Shown here in pieces: positions 54,795 to 64,000 of a DNA stretch of 64,000 nt. A program made the translations under genes and the position numbers. Position 1 is the stretch's first letter. Every line of letters starts with the position of its first letter. The notes under the pieces were generated by a model. It saw nothing but the letters and a program-made list of their open reading frames with translations. It did not search any database and had not been told where the DNA came from. The DNA lies in the NCBI GenBank assembly GCA_947311845.1, contig CAMZMU010000020.1, positions 33,929,946 through 33,993,945 on the forward strand. The letters are read 5' to 3'. This DNA comes from Poa pratensis. Its lineage: Eukaryota > Streptophyta > Magnoliopsida > Poales > Poaceae.

Positions 54795-57532
54795 CTAAGA
54801 TTTCGATTTCCTAAGCAGACGATTGGCAGTCTCGAGCGCCCGGCGCTCCATGGTGTTCATGAAAACTTCAGCCAGTCGCGCGGCTGCTCCGCTCACCCCC
54901 TTCAGCGAAATGGGCTTCCCGTCTGGCTTCTGAGGGAACGCAGACAGTGCTGTCTCATAGTCGCAATCTATCCCATGTCCCATAAGAAGCTTGATGGTGG
55001 ACTCGGATCCGCGTACCGTGTTGGTGCGAGCAAAACCCGCCATGGTGGACGTCCCGGGGCCAAACACGTTGGCGAAGTCATCCACCGTCGACGGCACCAC
55101 GCCAGTAGGAAACACCACTTGGTATACAGCACCAAGTGTGCTCGTTGATTTGGCGAGTGCTTCTTTCGCCTGGTTGCATAGAGCGCCTAAGCCGCCCACA
55201 GCCTGTTCCAGCGAAAGATCGTCACTCGCCACGTCTGCAGAGGCCGTGCGCCAACAGCTTCTGCACAATTCAAAACAGGCATAAGTACGACACTCGACAA
55301 GTTATATCGTCATATCAAAAGGAGAAAAAGATTACTCACCTCCCATGGCCTGCGCGAGTGCCGCGAGCTGGTCAGCATATTCTCGCTCGCGTGCAGCAGC
55401 TGAGTTGGTGGCGGCAGCCAGCTCTTTCTTCGATTCTTCGCGCTGCGCGGCGAGTGCGTCTTCCAGTTCCTTCTTCTCGCCTGGCCCAGCAAAAATTACG
55501 TGCATTCAATACTCGACAAAATCAGGCATTGCGAAAAGAAGTTGGGCAAAACAAAAGCAAAAAGGAGAACTCACGACTGAGCCGCTCGAGCTCGGCGCGC
55601 ATGGTGTCCCTCTCCTGCTCCACCTGGACATAAGCCTTGGCAGAATCTGCCAAGGTGTGGTAGAAGGGCTGCGAGCACACGGATTCAGCAAAAATCTAAA
55701 AATTCTCACAGACCTACAACTAAACGGGTCAAGCAAAAAAGTTACTCACGTGGTTCATCCACGGCTCAGGAGCCGCGACCGATGTCCCGACATCTGGAGT
55801 TGCCGCCTTGGCTGTTTCAACGATAGCGTCAGTGGCCATGGGCTGGGCAGCCTCGTTTCCAGTCGGTGCAGACTTCGAGTGCTCCACGGCTGGAACATTC
55901 TCGACTGGAGGAGTCCCAGGCTGGTTGTTTTCAGCACTGTGAGCAACACAACAAAACAAAAGGATGGTCAGCACAAAAATATGACAGCACAAACATTTTC
56001 ATATCATACTCAAAAACACACATACCTGTGCTCCTCATCTTCCTCGTCTTCGGAGTCGCCAAAAATTGGTCCTCCAAAGGCTGGGGTACCACTCGACTGA
56101 AGCGGCTGAGTCGAGCTTGTTGAGCACGCACGCAAAGGAGCGGCTTGGAAAACAGGTGGTGAATCTGATTCCTCGTCATCCTCCAAGCCTTGCTCCTTCG
56201 CGGGTGAACTGGCAGCAGAAGGCGCCTTCTTGGCCAGTCGACGCCGCTTCGGTTGCGCGGTATCGACTTCTTTGTCAGAAGGAGCCTTGTCTTCAGATTG
56301 GACTTCTTCTGCTGCTTCTTCCTCGGCATCCTCCACACGTGAAGTGGTGGCGGAAGGGATGGGCGACTGATCCCCTTTCGGGTCCACCACCTGTGCCTGT
56401 GTTTCTTCAGTCTCGCCATTTTCAGGCAGAGGAGGAAGGGAGGCAGCAGTCGAGTGACCCTGCATAGCACACATCACAAATTGCAAAGTCAGAATCAAAA
56501 ATCGCAGATCATAAAACATGCGAGTGACAAACTTTCATTGCAAGCAGGCTATAACACATACATACCTCAAGCAAAGGGTTCTCCAACCCATATGGTGCGA
56601 CAGGGCAGTCGACATTGCAAGTGTCGCCTGTCGTCAAGTTGGTGATGTGTCGCACATGCGTCAGCAGCTCACTCCTTGAAAGCTCCTCTGGATTCATTCG
56701 GGTGATGTCACCTGCGCCTTCATACTCCCACATGGGGTGCGCTCGGGCGGATGGGCCACACCCGCCTCTTCACAAAGGTGGCGATCAAATGGATGCCTGT
56801 GACCTTGTCCAGCATGCCTCCGATCCGAGCCAGCAAAGGGCTTGCCTCCTCCATTTCTTCGGCTGAGAGTTGGTGATCCCACGCCTTGGTCCTGGTGAAA
56901 GCAGCAGTCGAGAAAGGGGCGGCTGCATCCTGCTCCACAGTCGCATAAAACCACCCCTTCCTCCGGCCTTGAGCGGAGTCGACGGTCTTCAGGCGGAAGT
57001 ATCGGGTGTCGCTGCGCACCTGTATTCCACAGCCGCCGACGGGGTAGGTGCGGCCACCTCCTCTGTTCGGCCGCACCATGAAGATGGCCTTCCACAGCGC
57101 CCAGCTGGGAGCGACGCCGAGGAAGCACTCGCACAGCGTGATGAAGCACGCGATATGCATAATGCCGTTTGGGGTGAGATCATGGATCTGCACCCCGTAG
57201 GCAAACAGAAGACCACGAACGAAATCGTGGAGGGGAAGCGAAAAGCCCCTAGGCAAAAACTCCGCAAAACAAACACGCTCGTTGGCGCGTGGTTCGGGGA
57301 GTACCTCCTTGGGCGACGGCGCGCGGACGGCGAGCTGCTCCGCGGGTGGCAGATACCCCTGCTCGCGGAACTTGACCAAATGGGCGTCCTTGATGGTGGA
57401 CTTCGCCCAGTCCCCGCTGCCCTTCTTCAGCGCGGCGGATGCAGATGTACCCGCCACGGCCTTCTTGCCCTTGGTCGCATCGGTAGCGGCGGCGGCGGCA
57501 GCGCCACGCTTCGCACCTCCACCTTTCGCCAT
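54795..57532 (-). CDS. Antisense spliced gene of element A (putative gypsy-type transposon domain)
   Basis: Minus-strand exons by splice sites: 57532-56566, 56459-56026, 55936-55750, 55668-55575, 55480-55340 and 55260-54795. The start MAKGGGAKRGAAAA begins a basic Ala-rich leader. The domain VCFAEFLPRGFSLPLHDFV and FAYGVQIHDLTPNGIMHIA matches the Pfam putative gypsy-type transposon pattern, with KGWFYATVEQ and IATFVKRRVW following. Exon 2 is acidic with a basic KRRRLAKKAP patch. Exons 4-5 form a coiled coil (AYVQVEQERDTMRAELERL, REREYADQLAAL). The last exon ends TANRLLRKSKS. One frame change near 56740 breaks exon 1. The domain plan equals that of the B antisense gene despite low sequence identity. 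A host or element regulatory role is unproven. Confidence 0.75.
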
Positions 57533-58829
57533 CGCTACGGTGGAGGGAGTGTGGGGCAAGGAGCTTGGGCGCAGAGCAATGGAGGTGGGCGCGAGGAAGA
57601 AGATGAGACGAGGGGCGGCGCAGGGAGAAATGGCAAGTAAAAAACTCTGCCAGCACCGTCCCTCCCTATTTACCACAGAGCGCAAAAACGATCGTAGCCG
57701 TTAAAACAAATCCATACGCTCCGCGCGAAATCTGGCCATACACGTGGCGGCCACGGAGAGCAACCGTCGCCGGCCACTCCGCCCACTACGCACGAGAATC
57801 CAGGAAGCCATCATCACGCCCCGTGAAAATATTGCCCGAACGGTCAAATCAAGTCCAAGCGATGGCGTGCCCTGGTCAGCTCTGCAAAAACGGGCCCACA
57901 GAACAGGGTCACGTCTTATCAAAGCCTCTCCAGGCACGCCATCGCTTGTCAGAGATAGCAGTCACAAAATGCGTCATTGCTGACGTTGTTCTCTCTTTCA
58001 CAACTGGCATAAAAGTCACTCGATGATATCTTCGGGTGGTTTCTCGCATAAGTTTCGGTCGGTGTTTTAGCAAAAGTCATAGAGGCCAGTCGAAATTCTT
58101 TCGACTGCAGCATCATACTCCCATCGGGAGCGTATCAAAAAATTTCTTTGACTAAAATGTGCAGGGTAAAAGAATTTGAGATTATCCTCCATTGCAAGCA
58201 ATAAAGCACAATCTCGGGGGCTACTCCCATCGGGAGCGCTGTCGCGCACCCGATAGAATAATGGCAAAAGTGCAGTCGACGGAACATTCGACTAAGTTCA
58301 TAAGCAAAATCACACTCAAAATATTCCCGAGTTGATCCGACGATCCTTGGATGCTGCATGCATAAGTGCAAAGGTAAGACCCGCCGATCAGTCGAGCTGG
58401 GCTAAGGACCGCTCCAGCAGCGTTATCCTTAAATGTTCCGTGTCAGCAGACATGATGAAAATCCCCGACGGACGCGTTGGGTAGATTCAAAATTATACTG
58501 CAGTTCGATTCAGTAAGACCTCAACGGCCGTTTCGAGTCTGTCCAGTTTGTTCCAGATTCGAGTCCGGGGACTCGAGTTTGATTGAAAGCTAGTATGGTT
58601 TTGCCACAAATGGTAGTTAACCGGCCCCGATCCGTCGTGTGTGCCGGGCCTGCTAAGCTAATATCCCTTGATTATCATAAGCAAAAACTCATAGTCGATG
58701 AAAACACTCGGCATTGCTAACATGTGCTATTTCATAAGAATTCTAAATACAGATGTAAAAAATATATAACGTGCATGATGTATGAGTCCATGCCCGACTC
58801 TTCGAATCAGACAAGTACTCGGGGGCTAC
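57533..58829 (+). other. 3' non-coding part of element A with polypurine tract
   Basis: Upstream region of the antisense gene (a TAAATAG TATA-like site on the minus strand near 57670) and then AT-rich spacer. CTCGGGGGCTAC occurs at 58213, a variant GGGGACTCG near 58566, and the true tract CTCGGGGGCTAC at 58818-58829 next to the LTR. Confidence 0.7.
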
Positions 58830-59317
58830 TGACATGGGTATGCCTATCGGATACCCTACCATGAGGGTACCTGGTGCACGTATCGACTAGGCCCAACTAT
58901 CAGAGCCTACATGAAGCCCATGAAGGGAGGCCCACGAAGATGAAGTATCCTTCAAGTTTGGCGAAGCAATAGTCGGTTTAGAGTTTCCTTACTTGTAAAT
59001 CGAGTCGGTTACGAATACCCGGACCCAGCCTATTATTTAAGGACTGGGAGGGCCATCGAACCAGACAACGAACCACCAGAGCCACAAACCCTAGCGAGAT
59101 CAACATCTCGCCGGGATCCTTGTAACCGTCATATTCACAAATCAATAACAGACAGGCAGGACGTAGGGGTGTTACCTCCACACGAGGGCCCTGAACCTGG
59201 GTAAAATCTTTGCCCTGCTTGTCAGCCGACGATACTTCCAGCTCTACCACGTTCTCTCCCCCATATTCATAACCTAGGGACCTTAACCATGGGTCTTGAT
59301 GAGTCTACCCCTCGTCA
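58830..59317 (+). repeat. 3' LTR of element A (488 bp)
   Basis: TGACATGGG...CCTCGTCA, followed by the target duplication CCGTG at 59318-59322. Confidence 0.93.
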
Positions 59318-60343
59318 CCGTGGATCTGAGTGAATGTTCTGGTTTCCTCGGAATCATTTCAACTCGATCAAGCATGTGTAGAATATTCTCGGAATGGTAT
59401 GTTGTTACCTCCTTTCCTCGGGAATTTCATCTATGCATCCAAGCCACTGATTGAATTGTCCCAGAAATAGAGGAAGTCTGAGAACTTCTTTTGTCTTTGT
59501 TGGTGTTTCCCCAGCAGAGACTCAATGGTGTATTGTCGCAAGTAATTCGAGTAGGTACAGCTGTCCTCTGACAAGTTGCTAATACGTGAGTTCCTCAATC
59601 TCGTTCCTCCTTTGGAGTTTGACCTTGTAGTCCAACTCCTGGGTTTCTAGCTAATGTAATCCGCTGTTATCCTTGCAAAGCTTCCTATTCCTACCGGTGC
59701 TGAGTCTGAGGTATCTCTACACCTGACCAGATCTAAATCTCAATCAGAAACGATGGTTGGTGATCCTCAAGAAGTTTTTTCCCGATACTAACTTTCCCGG
59801 GGTTTTTAAAGTTCTCTCGATCTAGTTGTCCCGACCCTTCTCCTGAGATCCGAAATGCTCCTCCGTGAGGAAAGTTCTACTCAAGTTGTGTGGTGGAAGT
59901 TGCCTCTTTATCCGTTGGAACCTTGTTTCAACACTCTTCCTCAGAGACTTAAGGCCTTGTGCAAAGTTCATATTCTGAATACTTGAGAAAACAGTTGTCT
60001 ACCAACCGGAAGGTCCTTATCAATCTCCCGTCAAACTCCGGTGTCTCCTAACTGTTAATTCACGGGATGCTTGAGGTCTCATCCTAAGTTCTACTGGGAG
60101 GTACCCGGTCGTTGTATCTTTACAAAGACTCATCTTTCCGGAGAGGTTTCCTTCTTTCCTATGGTGTACGTTGATAGTGACCTCGAAGGGAAGCAGATAA
60201 AGATCTTCAGGATGCCCTCGATCAACCTCTTCAAGAAAGGAGGCCACCTGAAGTGAGAAGAACGTGTAGTACCGTTGTAACCCTTTTTCCCTCTTTCCTA
60301 CGCTAAGAATCTCGGGACGAGATTCCTGTAAGGAGGGTAGAGT
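59318..60343 (+). pseudogene. Interior of element C, right part, and polypurine tract
   Basis: Degenerate pol end. LRSHPKFYWE near 60080 may be a relic of the C-terminal integrase/chromodomain region, but that is weak. CGGGACGAGATTC at 60313 and AAGGAGGGTAGAGT at 60330-60343 form the usual 3' end and polypurine tract before the LTR. Confidence 0.6.
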
Positions 60344-63300
60344 TGTAACAGCCCAAAGTTAAGAACCTGAAAAACCTGTGTAAATTTTCCACTTTTGGTT
60401 CATTGCATCATGGCATCCTTGCATCAAAGTGTACCAATTGGAACCTTTAACTTGTCACTAGGGAATTGTGCTAGGGAATTGTTGATGTTACTAGGGAATT
60501 GTTGTGGTTTGGCACCATTTCAAAACAACATGCCAAATTTGCTACAACCAAATTTCAAATCAATGAAGGCACTCAACTTGCAAAACAAAGATATCTTGAC
60601 ATCTTATATTTGTCAAGGAAGTTCCAAGAGTTCAAATTAATATTTTTCACTTGCTTTCAAAATTCTAAACTAATATCATTTTGGTTTTAAGAAAAATGCC
60701 AAATGTTTTATAAAAGGAAGGACATTCAATTTGGCTTGATCCAATTGAATTCAAACACTTTTTAAATCCTTTACACTTCCTAAACAGAAGGCCTAGTTTG
60801 CTTCACCACGATGTTGGGAGCCTCCACTCTTTTCCTTGGTGACCTTTGGAAAATAAATTATGTTCCAATAAATTTTATAAAGAGAAAAGCCCCAAATGCC
60901 TATTGCTTTGCTTTCAAGTTTTGAAGTAATTGTTGACCATCAATTTTCACTTTTGGTTTGTTATGTGTCAACAATGTTTCAGGACTTCAAAATATACTTT
61001 TCTCAAGGACAAATAAATGGCTAAGTGTTTTAAATCTTAAAAACACCAAAAATACCATACCTCCACCCTATGAATAAAAGTGGTTCCAAACTTTTTATCT
61101 TGAGACACCAATTTTGGTGGAGCTTCTTCTTAATGTGAGGAGGCAACACAATTTTTTCCAGATTTTAATAAAATGTTTTAGTGCCTCAATTAATTACCTA
61201 AAGTACTACTGGTTTCTAAAAGGAAAATAGAAAAGGACCTATCCGTGAGGGGGGAAGTTTCTCCAGCGGGTTACTCGCAAAAGTGCCTTCTTCTTCCTGT
61301 AGCAGACAGTGGCAGCGACATGGCTGAGCTCGTCGCTGGCCCACGCGCGCGTGCCCTCCTGCCGCCCAGTGGATAAAAAGACCGAGGCCGCTGCTCTGTT
61401 GCTCTCCCTCCTCCCTATCCACTCACTCGCCCACCCGCCTCCTCTCTCTTTTCGTTTCCCCACGAAGCCGAAGCCGAGCTCGTCGTCACCGGCGCATCGC
61501 CACCACTGCGGGCTTCCCCGAGGCGAGCCGAGACCGCCACGAGCACCGCCGTGCCACCCTCTACCTCTCCCCGAAGGACGCTTGCTGGGGCGCACCGAGA
61601 CGGGTGAATCGCGACCCTCTTCCCCGCCGCCGGCCGAAGCTCCTCCGCGACGTCGCCGCCGTTTCCGTCCACCTCCGTCCCTGCCGAGCTCACACATGCG
61701 TCGAGGGTGAGGCCGCCATCCTCCTGGACATCCTCTTCCTCCCTCTCTCGTCATTTTTGTCTCCACCGATCCGTCTTGGTCGCGTTCGACCGCGGCATGG
61801 TCGCCGTCGCGAGCACGCGCACGCCCATGTGCAGCTGCCGCCTGCAGGTTGCCAGCACTCCCAGCTCGAGCACAAGGTCAACACCACTTCCGCACCTGTG
61901 TAGCGCACACGCACGCACTGGAGCACCACCACAGCATGGTCGTCGCCGACGTTTTTCACCGCCGCGCCGCGGTCTGGAACAGACTGAACTTTCGTTCAGT
62001 TTCGTCAGCAGTGGATCGGAAAATCCGAGTCCAGTGAATCGGATTATCCGGGAAACCCCAGTACAGAGTTACTTTTATTCCTTAGCAGGTTTTCGAGACT
62101 TATGCGTCGATCGGATATTCCGATTTGTCAAAATTCGGATAATCCGATTTTAGTCAGTACGCTGGAAAAATAATAAATGGCAGGAAAATTTTGTAAACTT
62201 CAAAAATCAATATCTTTTGCTCTGTTAATCCAAAATGTGCAAATAAGATATCGAAATGATCAGGGAAAATAACCTTACATGTTAACATCATTTACATGTC
62301 CAACCAAACAAAATAAGTAGCAGTTTCCTTAACTCTAGAAAAATGGCAGAATAGAAAATGAAATTTGGAAAAAGTAATAACTTTTTAAATAATGGTCCTA
62401 AAATTAAGTTTGACCTCTCGAAATATTCCGCGAGTTAATACCTAACAGGAAACAACATTTTCATGCATGTTAGAATAATATTTAGGTGCTGGTCTTATTA
62501 AAGTTATTAATATGCCACTAAGATAAATATGAGGGTAGGCCAAATAATGCATAATTATTTGGGACACTCATTCAACTCGATGACCACGTCTAGGATCTCC
62601 TAGTTGCATTAAATTGTCATATCATCATTCTTGTATGCATTGCACAATTGCCATGTGTTGATTGTTGTTTTTGCTTTCCGGTGTTGTTTGCTCTCCGGTA
62701 GATCACGAGTTCGGAGTTGAGCATCATTACTCCGACGAGCAGTTTGACTACTTCGCTCAACAAGGCAAGCGTAATCCCCCCTCTGAGCATGTCTTATCCT
62801 ATTTTCCGCAAATATTTTCTCCACTATAATATTGCATGCGGTTCCAAATGTCAATTTGCTGGGATTAGAGTATCCTATAGTTGCATTAAGATTCCGATGC
62901 CAATTACCTGTTTCCCCTCCTATTATCCATAGGATTGTATTGTTGGCCTGAAATACTTAACTATGCTATGTTGTTGCTTAGCCATGCTTAGTTAAATGCT
63001 TAGCCTTCCGATGGATGGTTCATGTTGGAAACAGGTGATGAGATAAATGATTGATGGTGGAGAAGTTGTGGTGACAGGTAATAAAATGCTTAAAGGTGGG
63101 GATGAGAGGCCACTGTGGTTGTGGTGCTTTGTCTCGTTCCCGTCGCCTAGGTGCGAGTTCTTTACCTCTTGAACCAAGAATGAGCGCGCTTCCTTTCGGT
63201 GGGCTATATGGAACCCCCGTCGACCAACTAACTTGAGCGGGACTAGCCAGGGTCCTCTAGTTTGGTTTTCCATTTGCGTGTGCGTTGAGATGGTGACCAA

Positions 63301-63371
63301 GACTGGGATGAGGATGGTGGTGTTAGGAAAATGAGTGGCCACGGGGCACGGTGTCGATGATCCGCTGCTCC
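60344..63371 (+). repeat. 3' LTR of element C, truncated by F
   Basis: Aligns with 25494-28518 of the 5' LTR. The match ends at GATCCGCTGCTCC, where element F begins. Differences include several 1-bp run-length changes (A-, C- and T-runs) and scattered substitutions. Confidence 0.9.
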
Positions 63372-64000
63372 TGTCGTGGGTTTGTCATGCAGATGTCATG
63401 GAGATGACTTCGTAGAGTTGGGGATTAAGCGATCGAGCGTCTCCGAGCTAAAGATCGCAGGGCACGAGAAGACAATGTTTTTTACCCAGGTTCGGCCCCT
63501 CAATGTGAGGTAAAGACCTACGTCCTGCCTATCCTAGATTGGTATTGATATGAATAAGGTGTTACAAGGGGTTGGCGATCGATGTGTCGAGTCGCCTTGA
63601 GATCTAGGGCTTGAGAGCTTGTCTGTCTAGTCCTGCGAGTCCTCTTTATATATCCAGAGGCTCGCTAGGTTACAAAGGAATTACTTGGAGACTACTTTTC
63701 TTGCCTTCCAAGTTAAGCCATCTTGGATCTTCTAGATTCTTCTTGTACCGTGCTGCGACTCTTCGTGTCGGCCCACCTCAGTGCAAGCCCATTGATAATA
63801 AGCCGCATTACACTTGTGGGCCGCAGGTTAATCTATTTATCATAACCCCGACATTAGCCCCCAAGCTTCTGGGTGATTCGTAGAATCAGGCGGAAGATCT
63901 TGACTTGATGATGATAATGTTGGCTTGCATATGTAGAACTTGCCGACTCGCTGGTGTTAAGTCGCGAGCGTTGCGGCTTCTTGAGGCGCTGATGTTGAAG
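63372..64000 (-). mobile_element. Element F: LTR retrotransposon in reverse orientation, 3' LTR and start of interior
   Basis: The + strand sequence TGTCGTGGG...CCCCGACA (63372-63853, 482 bp) is an LTR with TGTCG/CGACA ends. Read on the minus strand, the polypurine tract CTTGGGGGCTAA lies just before the LTR start, and TATATAAAG at 63644-63652 is the promoter, so the element points left and its 3' LTR is seen first. The putative target duplication is GCTCC (63367-63371), its partner outside the window. The tract resembles those of A, so a Tat-like Gypsy element is likely. 63854-64000 is interior without a recognisable gene. Confidence 0.75.

Larger units (their letters stand above)
31350..59317 (+). 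mobile_element. Element A: Tat-lineage Gypsy retrotransposon, interrupted by B
   Basis: Short LTRs (487 and 488 bp) with TGAC...GTCA ends and the 5-bp target duplication CCGTG (31345-31349 and 59318-59322). The + strand carries gag, protease, reverse transcriptase, RNase H, a second RNase H and integrase; the minus strand carries antisense genes before the 3' LTR. The second RNase H and the antisense genes identify the Tat lineage (Retand, RIRE2, Grande relatives). Without B the element is about 13.2 kb. Confidence 0.92.
25494..63371 (+). mobile_element. Element C: Gypsy-type LTR retrotransposon hosting A and B
   Basis: LTRs start TGTAACAGCCC, and the complete one ends GCGCCACA. The interior is 29447-31349 plus 59318-60343, about 2.9 kb once A is removed. 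It has a tRNA-Met PBS and a polypurine tract after CGGGACGAGATTC, an arrangement familiar from Tekay/Del-lineage Gypsy elements. The interior keeps only scrambled remnants of pol, so C could not move by itself. C inserted into the protease start of E2. Its 3' LTR is interrupted at 63371/63372, and the rest should lie beyond F outside the window. Confidence 0.85.

Overview
This window looks like a grass nuclear genome, most likely Triticeae (wheat, Aegilops, barley or rye). The reasons are the dense nested LTR retrotransposons with multi-kilobase LTRs, a large coding-poor retroelement of the LARD type, SIRE-like Copia and Tat-lineage Gypsy elements, and a small GC-rich, intron-containing gene island. 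No bacterial, organellar or CRISPR features are present.

Layout. 1-7042 is a gene island: the last codons of an unidentified gene (3-92, +), a 130-bp inverted repeat (991-1120), an alpha/beta-hydrolase gene (1207-2542, +, four exons, one frameshift) and, convergent to it, a type I metacaspase gene copy (3475-4924, -, five exons, several 1-bp disruptions). A foldback MITE lies at 6551-6933. From about 7043 to the end the sequence is transposons inside transposons. A LINE (7043-7534 plus 18782-19700) was split by an 11.2-kb non-coding LTR element D (7535-18781, TSD CCGTC). The LINE was then cut by LTR element E1 (19701-21688), which was cut by SIRE-like Copia E2 (21689-25493), which was cut by Gypsy-type element C (25494 to beyond 63371). 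C contains Tat-lineage Gypsy A (31350-59317, TSD CCGTG), which contains Tat-lineage Gypsy B (39338-54077, TSD GTCTC). The 3' LTR of C is interrupted at 63372 by a further element F in reverse orientation.

How the parts work. A and B each carry gag, protease, reverse transcriptase, RNase H, a second archaeal-type RNase H and integrase on the + strand. Each also carries an intron-containing antisense gene between integrase and the 3' LTR, with a domain like the Pfam putative gypsy-type transposon family. Both have a single in-frame TAG at the same place, between protease and reverse transcriptase. B landed inside the downstream antisense gene of A, and the antisense reading frame is continuous across the reconstructed empty site.

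Most interesting signals: (1) clusters of an 11-bp dyad CGG-N5-CCG in LTRs of three different families, just upstream of a TATA box in two of them; (2) the shared TAG in A and B; (3) the antisense spliced genes; (4) a polypurine-tract-like motif that recurs in the 3' regions of A and B and as a 21-bp tandem repeat inside the B coding region; (5) an apparent His-to-Met loss in the metacaspase that two neighbouring homopolymer length changes would explain. That last point fits a window-wide excess of 1-bp run-length differences and warns that some frameshifts may be sequence errors.

Limits: families, introns and frameshifts were assigned by eye from motif recognition. No alignments or searches were run.
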